Shown piece after piece: positions 1 to 8,314 of a DNA stretch of 61,855 nucleotides. The number at the start of each line of letters is the position of its first letter. Positions within the stretch are counted from its first letter, which is position 1. The notes beneath the pieces were generated by a model. The model did no database searches. It was not told the DNA's origin and worked only from the letters and a program-made list of their open reading frames with translations. The stretch lies in assembly GCA_016934575.1 (NCBI GenBank), contig JAFGSN010000136.1:1-61855 (forward strand), read 5' to 3'. This DNA comes from Vicinamibacteria bacterium (GTDB lineage Bacteria > Acidobacteriota > Vicinamibacteria > Fen-336). The position numbers were made by a program, and so were the translations under genes.

Positions 1-432
1 GCACAGCAAGAGAGGGCACGCCAGCAGCAGAAGGCCATGGAGGACGTGGTCAAGGGCTTGACCGACATCCTGAACACCGTCACCGCCGCCAAGGCGGCGA
101 AAGGCACTTCAAGCACCGAAAAATACGGCGGCCTCGGTGCGGGTAAGGTGATTCCCAAAAGCGGTGGTCAAAAGACGAATGTCTGTCCACCCGGAGAGGT
201 CTGGGTAGACAACGGTGTCTTCGGACAGGGTGACGCGGGCTGCCAGAAAGCGCCTTCGAATACCGGCAGTAGCACAACCGGCGCCAATCCCCCACCACTG
301 TCGTCTTTTAGCTGCAACTGCTGTTGCGTGGACGAACGAGGCTTTCGTTACAGCATGCTTTTCAATTTGAAGTGCAACGATCCGCGCAAGGAAATGAGGC
401 GCTATTGCGATTCTCCATCAAAAGCACGATGA
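1..432 (+). CDS. Cys-rich hypothetical protein, 5' end cut off by window
   Basis: The reading frame is open from the first base, so the true start may lie outside; an internal ATG is at 37. The N-terminal part is Gln/Arg/Lys-rich and helix-like. A Gly/Ser/Thr/Pro-rich middle follows, with a conserved-looking CPPGEVWVDNG segment. The tail is Cys-rich, with FSCNCCC, one more Cys about 20 residues later and a final Cys near the end. I see no family I can name. The Cys spacing suggests disulfides or metal binding, so a secreted protein is possible, but the signal peptide, if any, is outside the window. The next gene, on the same strand, begins about 70 bases downstream. Confidence 0.55.
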   Translation, partial: AQQERARQQQKAMEDVVKGLTDILNTVTAAKAAKGTSSTEKYGGLGAGKVIPKSGGQKTNVCPPGEVWVDNGVFGQGDAGCQKAPSNTGSSTTGANPPPLSSFSCNCCCVDERGFRYSMLFNLKCNDPRKEMRRYCDSPSKAR

Positions 433-502
433 TCGAAACAACGCGGATAGAGAAAAGCATGATCCCTCGCCATAACAGCTCTTTCCGCCGGGAACGCATG
501 CC

Positions 503-919
503 ATGAATCCATGTATACGCGCATGTCTTACTTGGCTTATCCCGTTTGTGGTGAGCGGCGGGATGGCGTGTGGCGCGGCGATCGGCATGACGAGCATGTC
601 GGACGCGGCCAGGCAAGCCGGGCCGAGAGGCGACATGGCCGGCGCGGCCTTGGCACTCATGGTCGTCATCTGCGTCGGGGTGGGATTCCCGACGTCGATG
701 CTCACGCTCGTCGTGGCGAAAGTGCTACGCCGCCCCGCGCCCAACCGCCTGTTGTCGCGCCTTGGCTTGAGTATCGTGGGCGGCTCCGTCATCGGAGCCG
801 TCGGGTCGAACTCCGGTGGCATGACGACGGCGGTGGCGTGGCTGTTGCTCCTCGGTGTACCGGTCGTGCTCTCGTGGCCGTGGCGCGCGAAAAACCGTCG
901 CGACGTGAAAACGGGTTGA
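503..919 (+). CDS. Small integral membrane protein, unknown function
   Basis: A 138-residue protein with about four hydrophobic segments: roughly residues 8-28, 45-70 (AGAALALMVVICVGVGFP), 88-105 (Gly/Ser-rich) and 108-124 (TAVAWLLLLGVPVVLSWPW). It ends in a basic tail. This is a helical membrane protein with no family I recognise. The Shine-Dalgarno site is weak (GGGA about nine bases before the ATG). It converges with the Sel1-repeat gene on the other strand, with only nine bases between the stops, and no hairpin is obvious there. It may be transcribed with the Cys-rich gene upstream. Confidence 0.55.
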   Translation: MNPCIRACLTWLIPFVVSGGMACGAAIGMTSMSDAARQAGPRGDMAGAALALMVVICVGVGFPTSMLTLVVAKVLRRPAPNRLLSRLGLSIVGGSVIGAVGSNSGGMTTAVAWLLLLGVPVVLSWPWRAKNRRDVKTG

Positions 920-928
920 GCTTTCGAG

Positions 929-2239
929 CTACCGCGCGACATCGAAGCTCGTGCCACGAGAGATACAGTCGCCTCCCACGCAGACCTCGCCGCGGACATC
1001 GTAGCGGCCCGGAGCGGCAACGGCGGGGATCGTTTGAGAGAACGAGGCGTCGAAGCTGCCGCTGGCACGGGCAACCTCGCGCTCGACTGGAAAGTTGGGC
1101 AACGCTTGCCTTGCGAACGAAAGCGTCCAGATCTGCCTCACGGGGACGCTTTCACCTGGCCCGGCCTGCACCGCATAGGAGAGGCGTAACTCGACCACCT
1201 CGCCCACCCGGACCGTCGCCGGCTCCGCCGTGACCTGCAGCGACAATACCGTGGGTTGGACAACCGGAGCGGCGGGCGTTACGGTTTGCGGGGGGCGCTC
1301 CAACACGAGCGGCTTGGGAGCGGGCGGCAACACTTGGCCGGAGCTTACAAGTCGATCCAGATTTTTTCGAGCCAAGTCGACCCCTCCTTCCGCCGCTCTG
1401 CGATAGTAGGCCGCCGCCTTTTCGAGATCCTTTTTTACACCGTCGCCATTCTCGTAGATGCTACCGATGTTGTTGACCGCCCACAGATCGCCGCTCTCGG
1501 CGGCCCTTTCATACCAGCGCAACGCCTCGGCGTAATCCTGTCGCACGCCCAAACCATTGCGGTACATGAAACCAATACTCGTCGCGGCCTTGGTGTTGCC
1601 TTGATCGAAGGCCAAGCGAGAGAGGCGCATGGCGTTGGCGTAGTCTTTCTTGACGCCTCGGCCTTGCATGTACCGACGGCCCAGATTTTCTTGGGCGAGG
1701 GCATTGCCGTTTTTCGATGCCTTGCGGTACCAGCGCACCGCCTCGGCGTCGTCGTTTTGATCGTTGTAAACCAAAGCGAGCACGAGCTGAGCGAAGGCAT
1801 CCCCGTTCTTGGCGGCGGGGCGAGCGTATCTTATGGCCTCGCGGTAGTCCCGTTTTACCCCTTCACCATTCATATAGCACAGGCCCAGGGCCACGGAGGC
1901 CAGCACGTGGTCGGGCGCCAAATCCAGCGTTCGGCGATACTGCTGGACAGCCTCCTCGAATCGTCTTAGTTTGGCGAGCGCCCTCCCGAGCTGGAAACGA
2001 AAGCGTGCGACATCGGGAGCGTGATCGACCGCTGCTTGGCACGCGACCACGGCCGCGTCGCCGTCGAGCTTGTCATGCGGAACTCCCGACGTGACCGCCT
2101 GCTTGTCGTCCGGGCTGGCCGCCAGCTCGTCGCACAGGCGGCTCTGCGCCTCCAGGCGCAAAGCTCCGACTGCGAAGCCGAGCGTTAATGCCAAGCAGGC
2201 ACGCGCTTTCAAGCACGTCAGCCAGTGTCTCGATTCCAT
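929..2239 (-). CDS. Secreted Sel1-like repeat/TPR protein with C-terminal Ig-like domain
   Basis: A 436-residue protein with an N-terminal signal peptide (about residues 1-31, ending LRLEAQ). A TPR-like unit (about 75-110) is followed by about five Sel1-like repeats (about 110-285), recognisable from units such as GLCYMNGEGVKRDYREAI and SIYENGDGVKKDLEKAA. A Pro-rich linker leads to a beta-rich C-terminal domain (about 330-436) with one Cys pair (VCVGGDC). Sel1 repeats are protein-interaction scaffolds, here predicted to be periplasmic or extracellular. The start is backed by AAAGGAG six bases upstream. The partner is unknown; the C-terminal domain resembles Ig-like folds only by pattern. Confidence 0.85.
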   Translation of the reverse strand: MESRHWLTCLKARACLALTLGFAVGALRLEAQSRLCDELAASPDDKQAVTSGVPHDKLDGDAAVVACQAAVDHAPDVARFRFQLGRALAKLRRFEEAVQQYRRTLDLAPDHVLASVALGLCYMNGEGVKRDYREAIRYARPAAKNGDAFAQLVLALVYNDQNDDAEAVRWYRKASKNGNALAQENLGRRYMQGRGVKKDYANAMRLSRLAFDQGNTKAATSIGFMYRNGLGVRQDYAEALRWYERAAESGDLWAVNNIGSIYENGDGVKKDLEKAAAYYRRAAEGGVDLARKNLDRLVSSGQVLPPAPKPLVLERPPQTVTPAAPVVQPTVLSLQVTAEPATVRVGEVVELRLSYAVQAGPGESVPVRQIWTLSFARQALPNFPVEREVARASGSFDASFSQTIPAVAAPGRYDVRGEVCVGGDCISRGTSFDVAR

Positions 2240-2707
2240 TGGCCGCTCCTTTCAATCAATCGCCGGGCGCGGCAGCGCCGTCAGGATGTCGGGCTACGAA
2301 GTCCGGCATTTCCGCGACCAGCGGACCGCCCTCCAGCGACTCAAAACCGTAACCCAGCGAAGCAAGCAAGTCCAGGCACTGCAATAATTGAGCGGAGTGT
2401 TACTAATAATCCTCGATCATCTCTGAAGATGCGGCCGTGCCAGCCGGGCCCCGCCATCCTTGCCGCCCGCTGCCGCATAGCCCGCTCGTCCGACGGCGCC
2501 TCGGCCGGCGCGGCGGGAGAGGCGTGCGTCGAGTCCAACTGAGACGCCAGGAGAGACGTCACGAAAACACATACCAGCGCTCTGGTTTCAGCAAAAACGA
2601 CCTGGTCATCCTCGCCAACCGCCCATTTGCCCGTCGTCTTGGCGCGAAACGCGAAATCAAAAATTCCTATAATTCCCGGATTGAGCACGACGCGGTTCGA
2701 CGCGCAT
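2240..2707. other. Intergenic region, no gene supported
   Basis: About 470 bases between the divergent Sel1-repeat gene and the small parvulin-tail reading frame. A minus-strand frame here contains a short signal-peptide-like stretch (ALVCVFVTSLLASQLDSTHA), but it has no well-placed start codon or ribosome site. A perfect TATAAT lies at 2668-2673 on the plus strand, about 35 bases before the ATG at 2708, without a good -35 box at normal spacing. I see no RNA gene or strong terminator. Confidence 0.4.
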
Positions 2708-2884
2708 ATGATGACCAGTTTTCGCACCGGCCCGAAGCCGTCCTTCGAATCGGTGTCTGTGGACATCGAGCAACGGTTGCATCAGAAGGAGCTGGACACC
2801 AAGATCGAAGCCTGGATTCGTACGCTCTGCGAGGGCGCGTGGATTCGTTACAACGAAAGCGTCGTCGAAGAGGCGGACCAGTGA
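2708..2884 (+). pseudogene. Remnant resembling the C-terminal tail of a parvulin-type peptidyl-prolyl isomerase
   Basis: A 58-residue frame. From SFESVSVDIEQRLHQKELD to AWIRTLCEGAWIRYN it matches the pattern of the C-terminal helix and strand of SurA/PpiC-like isomerases (a run like DIEQRLxxxELDxKIEAWIRxLRxxAWIRY). The catalytic rotamase domain that should precede it is absent in any nearby frame. It is therefore either a decayed gene or a small protein that happens to resemble the tail. The codons look like real coding sequence. The next gene starts 18 bases downstream and may share its transcript. Confidence 0.4.
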
Positions 2885-2902
2885 GGACGATTGGAGAAAG
2901 CG

Positions 2903-3481
2903 ATGGACGAATTCAGAGCAATTATTTCGCGACTGACGGACCTTGGCGATCAGCGTACCGCGTGGTTGAATACATTCTACGCAGCACTATCGCGCCTGCT
3001 GAAGGCGGGCGTGTGTTTCTCCGAAGCTGAGCAGCAAGCCATCGCTGAAGCGGGTCCAGACGATGCCGAAGACGACCTCTGCCTTCTGCTCGATGCGATC
3101 TTCGCGGGGCTGAAGGATCTGCCTCGTAGTCTTTATGATGACTTGATCCAGGCGGCCAAGGAGCGCAAGTCGCTTCAGAAGCTCATCGGAGGAGGGTACA
3201 TCGCTCGGGCCGTCGCGCGTCTCGAAAAGACGAAGGACGTGGAGCTGCTGCGCCGTGCCCTGATCGCGGCCGGGCTCTTCGAGTGTCATTTCTCGATCGA
3301 CTTTCGAGACGACCTGATGATGCTCGGTCACATCTATCGCAAGGCCTACGCGGCTGGCATCCACCCCGACCCGATCTTCGAAGAGGTCGGTTCCTGGATC
3401 GGCTCCCACATCAAGGGATTCACCAGCACCGCCCATTTCATTCGCGACGTCAAGCCCGCACTGAGCCGATCGTCGAGCTGA
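2903..3481 (+). CDS. Hypothetical alpha-helical protein
   Basis: A 192-residue, largely helical, soluble-looking protein with no signal peptide or membrane segment. I do not recognise the family. Features include an acidic stretch (EAGPDDAEDDLCLLLDAIF) and several regularly spaced helices, as in small helical-repeat proteins. ATG 2903 is preferred over an in-frame TTG at 2891 because GGAGA sits six bases before it. The gene follows the parvulin-tail remnant by 18 bases. Its stop TGA abuts the stop of cheB on the other strand, so the two genes meet in TGATCA with no spacer. Confidence 0.6.
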   Translation: MDEFRAIISRLTDLGDQRTAWLNTFYAALSRLLKAGVCFSEAEQQAIAEAGPDDAEDDLCLLLDAIFAGLKDLPRSLYDDLIQAAKERKSLQKLIGGGYIARAVARLEKTKDVELLRRALIAAGLFECHFSIDFRDDLMMLGHIYRKAYAAGIHPDPIFEEVGSWIGSHIKGFTSTAHFIRDVKPALSRSSS

Positions 3482-4606
3482 TCAGGAATCGCCGCCGCGA
3501 CGTGCGTGCGCGACCGTCAGATCAAGGATCGCCTTCGCGAACCCTCCCAGGGATACGACGGCTGCCGCAGCGCCACGCATGATCGCCTCGCGCGGCATGC
3601 CGAATACCACGCAAGTCGCCTCGTCTTGCGCGAGCGTCGCCGCTCCGGCGCGTCGCATCTCGAGCAGGCCGGAAGCGCCGTCGTCGCCCATGCCGGTCAA
3701 TAGTCCTCCCACGGCGTCCGGTCCGGCCTCGACGGCGGCCGAGTGAAAGAGGACGTCAACGCTCGGCCGGTGACGCGAAACCAGCGGTCCGGCCTGTAAA
3801 AACGCACGATAGCCGCGCCCCTGGCGCTTGAGCACGACGTGCCGGTTGCCTGGAGCGATCAGGGCGCCGCCTGTAAGCACGTCATCCCCGTCCTCGGCTT
3901 CCTTGACGTGAATTCGGCACGTCTTGTCGAGCTGATCGGCGAACGCGCGCGTGAATCCTTCAGGCATGTGTTGCACCACGACGATCCCGGGAACGTCTTC
4001 AGGCATCGCCTCGAGGATGTGCGTCAAGGCGGCGACGCCGCCCGTTGAGGCGCCGAGCGTCACGACGCCGCGATCTCGGACGTTCAGACGGGATCTCCTC
4101 GCCGCGCGCGGCTCCGATTTCGAGAGCGCGTTGAGGACGGCCGTCGAGATTTGCGGTCTTTGATGGCGCGCCAGCGCGGCGCCACGGATGGCATCGGTCA
4201 GCATCATGGCCGATTCCTCGATAAATCCCTTGACTCCGAAGCGCGGCTTGGCCACGATCTCGACGGCGCCTTCGCGTAGCGCATGAAGGGCGTTCGTGCT
4301 GCCGCTCGCCACATGACTGGAACAGATGACGACCGGAACCGGGTCATGCTCGCGCACCCATCGGAGAAAAGTCAACCCGTCCATGCGCGGCATCTCGAGA
4401 TCGAGAACAATGACGTCCGGACGCTTTTGCGCCATTTTCTTCATGGCGATGATCGGATCCGACGCCACGGTCACCGCGAATCTTCGCGTCCGCTCGAGTA
4501 TCGCGGTGAGCATCCGGCGCACGACGGCCGAATCGTCGACGACCAGAACATGGATAAGATTCTTTCGGAGAGGCTGCGCGCCCGCCGGCCGCCAGGGCTC
4601 GTTCAT
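3482..4606 (-). CDS. cheB: Chemotaxis protein-glutamate methylesterase/glutamine deamidase CheB
   Basis: Removes methyl groups from chemoreceptor glutamates during adaptation and deamidates glutamines. An N-terminal receiver domain (about residues 15-135: LVVDDSAVV, phosphorylatable Asp in VIVLDLEMPRMDG) precedes the methylesterase domain (about 180-374). The catalytic triad is visible: Ser in GASTGG, His in VVVQHMPEGFT and Asp in LLTGMGDDGASG. The start is set by an ATGA overlap with the stop of cheR; longer in-frame starts lie inside cheR. About 374 residues is normal for the family. It is the last gene of the chemotaxis operon. Confidence 0.96.
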   Translation of the reverse strand: MNEPWRPAGAQPLRKNLIHVLVVDDSAVVRRMLTAILERTRRFAVTVASDPIIAMKKMAQKRPDVIVLDLEMPRMDGLTFLRWVREHDPVPVVICSSHVASGSTNALHALREGAVEIVAKPRFGVKGFIEESAMMLTDAIRGAALARHQRPQISTAVLNALSKSEPRAARRSRLNVRDRGVVTLGASTGGVAALTHILEAMPEDVPGIVVVQHMPEGFTRAFADQLDKTCRIHVKEAEDGDDVLTGGALIAPGNRHVVLKRQGRGYRAFLQAGPLVSRHRPSVDVLFHSAAVEAGPDAVGGLLTGMGDDGASGLLEMRRAGAATLAQDEATCVVFGMPREAIMRGAAAAVVSLGGFAKAILDLTVAHARRGGDS

Positions 4607-5541
4607 GCGATACCCGCGGTGTCGAGCATCGACCATCGCGGCGTCGCCGGCGCTCTTCGATCCGCGCGAGCGAAGATCGTCGGCTTGACGCAGTTCAGTC
4701 GTTCGTCTCTGCAGAGCAGGCTTTCGGAATGACCCACGAACAAGTAACCTCCGGCGGCCAGTCGATCCGAGAGCCGTTCTACGGTCGCGGCCCGCGCCGG
4801 AGCGTCGAAGTACATCAGCACGTTTCGACAAAAGATAAGATCGAAGCGTTCGCCGTCACGCAGGACGTCACGGTGCAGGTTGAAGCGCTCGAATCGCACG
4901 ACGGCCCGCGCCTCAAGCCCGACCTTCATCGTGTCGGCCCGAAGTCCGGTTCCACGCAGCATGTACTCTTGCAGGTATTCGAGGGGTATCTCGCTCGCCC
5001 TTTCGATGTGCCAGAGTCCCTGGCGCGCTTTCTCCAGCGCCCGGGTCGATATATCGGTTGCGAGGATCTCGATGCTCCAGTCATGCGAAGCGCCAAGGTG
5101 TTTGAGCAAAACCATGGCTATGGAATACGGCTCTTCTCCCGTGGAGCACGCCGCGCTCCAGACCCTCAAGCGCTTCGAACGAAGCCGCCTCTCGGCCGCC
5201 GCGATCCATTCTGGAATCACGCGCCTCTCGATAAACTCGAAATGGCGGGGCTCGCGGAAGAAGCGCGTTTCATTGGTGGAGATGCAATCAAGCATCGTGC
5301 GCCGCTCCGCCTCATCGCGTTTGGTCAGGCGATAATAATCGCCGAAGCTGCGCAGATTCAACGCGCGCAGGCGTTTACGAAGGCGACCGGCCAGAAGCGC
5401 CTTCTTGCCGTTCGGCAGGCATATGCCGGATTGCCGATAGATTTCGGCCTGTAAGAGCGCAAACTCCGATTTCGTGAGCGCTCGAATCCGCTGTTCCGCG
5501 TGAGGAGCGTCTCGGCGCCTCATGTCTTCGTCGCTGATCAA
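4603..5541 (-). CDS. cheR: Chemotaxis protein methyltransferase CheR
   Basis: Uses S-adenosylmethionine to methylate glutamates on chemoreceptors. Family motifs are in order: ISTNETRFFREPRHFEF, SAM-binding VWSAACSTGEEPYSIAMVL, EILATDISTRALEKA and FDLIFCRNVLMYFD. The start is probably TTG at 5541, overlapping the cheW stop as TTGA, in line with the other 4-base overlaps here; an ATG six codons later is the alternative. The chemoreceptor in this operon has no obvious C-terminal NWETF-type docking pentapeptide, so CheR probably binds the helical bundle directly. Confidence 0.95.
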   Translation of the reverse strand: MISDEDMRRRDAPHAEQRIRALTKSEFALLQAEIYRQSGICLPNGKKALLAGRLRKRLRALNLRSFGDYYRLTKRDEAERRTMLDCISTNETRFFREPRHFEFIERRVIPEWIAAAERRLRSKRLRVWSAACSTGEEPYSIAMVLLKHLGASHDWSIEILATDISTRALEKARQGLWHIERASEIPLEYLQEYMLRGTGLRADTMKVGLEARAVVRFERFNLHRDVLRDGERFDLIFCRNVLMYFDAPARAATVERLSDRLAAGGYLFVGHSESLLCRDERLNCVKPTIFARADRRAPATPRWSMLDTAGIA

Positions 5542-6578
5542 GGCGTCTCCTCACTCGGGGCATTCGAAATCGGCGTGGCGGTCGCGCGCATTGGCAGCAC
5601 ATGCTCCACGTCCAGCAACGTGAGAAAACCGTCGCCGAACCGCACGGTTCCGCGAACGCTTTCCCGAGGGATACGCGTCCCGATTCGTGGAGCAGGCTCG
5701 ATCGCCTCGCGATCCAGCGTCATGACGTCTCGAACTTCGTCGGCGACGAGGCATACGTCGGTACGCTGTCCGCCGACCTCCACCTCGATGACGAGATGAC
5801 AGGTGCGCGACGTTATCGGCGACTGCGGCAAGCCGAAGCGCTTTGCGAGATCCATGATCGGAATCACTCGGCCGCGCACGTTCGTCACGCCGCGTATCCA
5901 GTCCTGGGCGCCCGGCACGGGCGTGACGGATACATGGCGAATCAACTCGCGGATCCGGCCCAGACCGATCGCCAGCGCCATCCCGGCGACCTCGAACACG
6001 AGGCATTCTTCGACGGAGCCCTCCCCGGTTGGGACCCGCCCGTTCATTCGTTCCTCGACTGCGTGTTCTTTGGTCTCAACATGGTCGGGCGCGTCGTCGA
6101 TACGCGCCATGCGTTCGGCCGTCAAACCCTCGAGCGCCTCGATTTCCGTCGCGGAAAGCGTTCGCTCCAGATCAATGATCAGAACGTCTCCGTCTTCCAA
6201 GCGCACAAGGCCTTGAAGGAACTCCGCTCTGATCCCGCCGCCCAGCTCGGGCGGCGCTTCGATCTCTTCCTCGGACGCCTCAATTTCGCGAATCCTTCCG
6301 CCGATGAGGAAGCCCGCGAGGCGCGTTTTTCCGTCGATTCGGGCTTCCACGACCGCCACGACGACGTCGAATGCGTTCTCCTCGACTCCCAGAGCGAATT
6401 TGCTGGCCAGATCGACGACCGGCAGCGGCTTTCCCCTGAATGTCGTCAGTCCGCGCAGGAACGGCGGCGTCGATGGAACACGCACGATGCCGGCGGCGGA
6501 ATGGATCTCCTGCACTCGATCCATTTCGACGGCGTACCTCTCGGCGCCGAGATCAAAACAGAGCAAGCGCGCGATCAT
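5538..6578 (-). CDS. cheW: Tandem CheW protein (two CheW domains in one chain)
   Basis: Adaptor linking chemoreceptors to CheA. Single CheW proteins are about 150-170 residues; this one has about 346 and holds two SH3-like CheW domains. The first (about 1-145) starts LLCFDLGAERYAVEMD with LRGLTTFRGKPLPVVDL. The second (about 180-335) starts CLVFEVAGMALAIGL with IRGVTNVRGRVIPIMDL. A charged linker (near 150-180) joins them. The start is fixed by an ATGA overlap with cheA. The domains differ from each other, which suggests an old duplication rather than a recent one. A double CheW could bridge two CheA or receptor contacts in the array. Confidence 0.93.
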   Translation of the reverse strand: MIARLLCFDLGAERYAVEMDRVQEIHSAAGIVRVPSTPPFLRGLTTFRGKPLPVVDLASKFALGVEENAFDVVVAVVEARIDGKTRLAGFLIGGRIREIEASEEEIEAPPELGGGIRAEFLQGLVRLEDGDVLIIDLERTLSATEIEALEGLTAERMARIDDAPDHVETKEHAVEERMNGRVPTGEGSVEECLVFEVAGMALAIGLGRIRELIRHVSVTPVPGAQDWIRGVTNVRGRVIPIMDLAKRFGLPQSPITSRTCHLVIEVEVGGQRTDVCLVADEVRDVMTLDREAIEPAPRIGTRIPRESVRGTVRFGDGFLTLLDVEHVLPMRATATPISNAPSEETP

Positions 6579-8296
6579 TCGGCCACCTCTTGTGCTTGAC
6601 GCGGCGCCGAGCGCAACACGCTCTCCACGTTCAGGATCAACGCCACGTCCCCGCTGCCGAGGATCGTCGCGCCCGAGTACCGCGATAATTCCGTGAAAAG
6701 AGGGCCCAGCGTCTTGACCACGGTCGGCATTGCGCCGAGTATCCGATCGACGACGAGGCCGGCCTGAACGTCGTTCTGCTCCACGACGATTAAATCCTCG
6801 CGCGCGGGCTCGGGCGCGTCCATGTCCAGGAGCCGCGAGAGCCTCATGAAAGGCAGCGAATGCCCGTCGCGGTCGGTCAGACCGAAGCCGTCCGGTGACA
6901 ATCCACGCCGAGGACGCTCCCGGCACTCGACGACCGTTTCGGTCGGCAACACGTAGGTGCGCCCGCCGGCGACCACATGGAAGCCGTCGATGATCGCAAG
7001 CGTCAGCGGCAGTCGAATTCGAATCGTCGTTCCCTCTCGCGGCCGGCTTTCAACCTCGATGGCGCCCCGTACTGCCTCGACGTTTCGGCGTACGACGTCG
7101 AGTCCGACGCCGCGCCCCGAAAGCTTCGTCACTTCGTCGCTAGTCGTGAATCCCGGGGCGAACACGAGCCGATCGATTTCCTTGTTCGACAGCTCTCGTT
7201 CCTTCGGCAGCATACCGCGCTCGCGCGCGGCGTTTCTGATCGATTCGCGGTCGAAGCCCGATCCGTCGTCAGCGACCTCGATCACGATCTGTCCGGACTC
7301 GCGGCGAGCGCGTAGAGTGAGCGTGCCGCATGGGTCCTTGCCGGATGCGACGCGCGCGTCCGGCGACTCGACTCCGTGATCCATGGCGTTACGGATCAGG
7401 TGAATCAGCGCTTCCCGGATGTGCGCGATCACGGTGGCGTCGACCATGACGTCGTCGCCTTCGATGACCAGTCGCGCGCGCTTGCCATGCTCCGTCATGG
7501 AGTCGCGCACGGTTCGCGCATGCTGTCTGAACGTCGGTCCCAGGGGAACCATTCGCGCGCTGATGATCGTGTCTTGAAGCATGAGGTACAGATTGTCCGC
7601 CTCTCGATGCGTTTCCTTGACAAACGCGCCGGCGGATCCGACGACCTCGCAGGCATGGTCGAGACGCTCGCGGGCGATCGCGATTTCGCCCGCGAGATCC
7701 ATCAATGCGTCAAGCGTGCCGCGATCGACCCTCAACGTCCGAGACGCGTCATGACGGACGTTCGATTTCGAATCCTCGTCAGCCGTGATGAAATTCAAAA
7801 CGTCGCTTTCCGCCTCGTTCTTCGCCGACTTGGTCGTCACGTCTCCCGTAACGTCCTCCGTCATGCTTTTCGCATCGGCGATCGGCGCATGATCACGGCG
7901 GGTCCGCTTCGGCGTGTGTTTAACGAGCGTTTGAAGCAGCTTTCGATGATTCGAGGAGAGATGAAAGCCCTGGGTCTGCGGTTCCGCCAGCATCTCTCGG
8001 AACGCGTCGACGATGCGTAACAGCAGCGTCGTGAGCGCTGGGGTCATGACCTCGCGCCCCTCGCGGAGACGATCGAGCACGTCCTCGACGGCGTGCGAAA
8101 AATCGGCCAGCGCCGTGAAACCCAACGACGCCGCGTTTCCCTTCAGGGTATGAGCGCCGCGGAAGATCGTATTAAGCAGCTCGGCGTCATCGGGACGACC
8201 CTCCAGGGCGATGAGGGACTGTTCCATCCGGCCGATGATTTCATCCGCTTCGGCCTGGAAGATGCTCAACAGCTCGCGGCTGACGACGATGCCCAT
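6575..8296 (-). CDS. cheA: Chemotaxis histidine kinase CheA
   Basis: Autophosphorylating kinase at the core of the chemoreceptor array, passing phosphate to CheY-like and CheB receivers. Domain order: P1 Hpt (about 1-110, phospho-His49 in GAHTLKGNAASLG), a poorly conserved linker (about 125-185), P3 dimerisation (LDALMDLAGEIAIARERL), P4 ATPase (HLIRNAMDHGVE, VADDGSGFD, GRGVGLDVV) and a C-terminal CheW-like P5. At 573 residues it is shorter than the E. coli form because a typical P2 CheY-docking domain is not visible. AAGGAG lies eight bases before the ATG. The gene is 18 bases after the receptor gene. Confidence 0.96.
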   Translation of the reverse strand: MGIVVSRELLSIFQAEADEIIGRMEQSLIALEGRPDDAELLNTIFRGAHTLKGNAASLGFTALADFSHAVEDVLDRLREGREVMTPALTTLLLRIVDAFREMLAEPQTQGFHLSSNHRKLLQTLVKHTPKRTRRDHAPIADAKSMTEDVTGDVTTKSAKNEAESDVLNFITADEDSKSNVRHDASRTLRVDRGTLDALMDLAGEIAIARERLDHACEVVGSAGAFVKETHREADNLYLMLQDTIISARMVPLGPTFRQHARTVRDSMTEHGKRARLVIEGDDVMVDATVIAHIREALIHLIRNAMDHGVESPDARVASGKDPCGTLTLRARRESGQIVIEVADDGSGFDRESIRNAARERGMLPKERELSNKEIDRLVFAPGFTTSDEVTKLSGRGVGLDVVRRNVEAVRGAIEVESRPREGTTIRIRLPLTLAIIDGFHVVAGGRTYVLPTETVVECRERPRRGLSPDGFGLTDRDGHSLPFMRLSRLLDMDAPEPAREDLIVVEQNDVQAGLVVDRILGAMPTVVKTLGPLFTELSRYSGATILGSGDVALILNVESVLRSAPRQAQEVAE

Positions 8297-8314
8297 CGCG
8301 CCGACTCCTTCCCG

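Noticed and set aside
2341-2766. Minus-strand frame with a signal-peptide-like stretch
   Set aside because: No start codon or ribosome site is placed before the hydrophobic stretch, and it overlaps the parvulin-tail frame.
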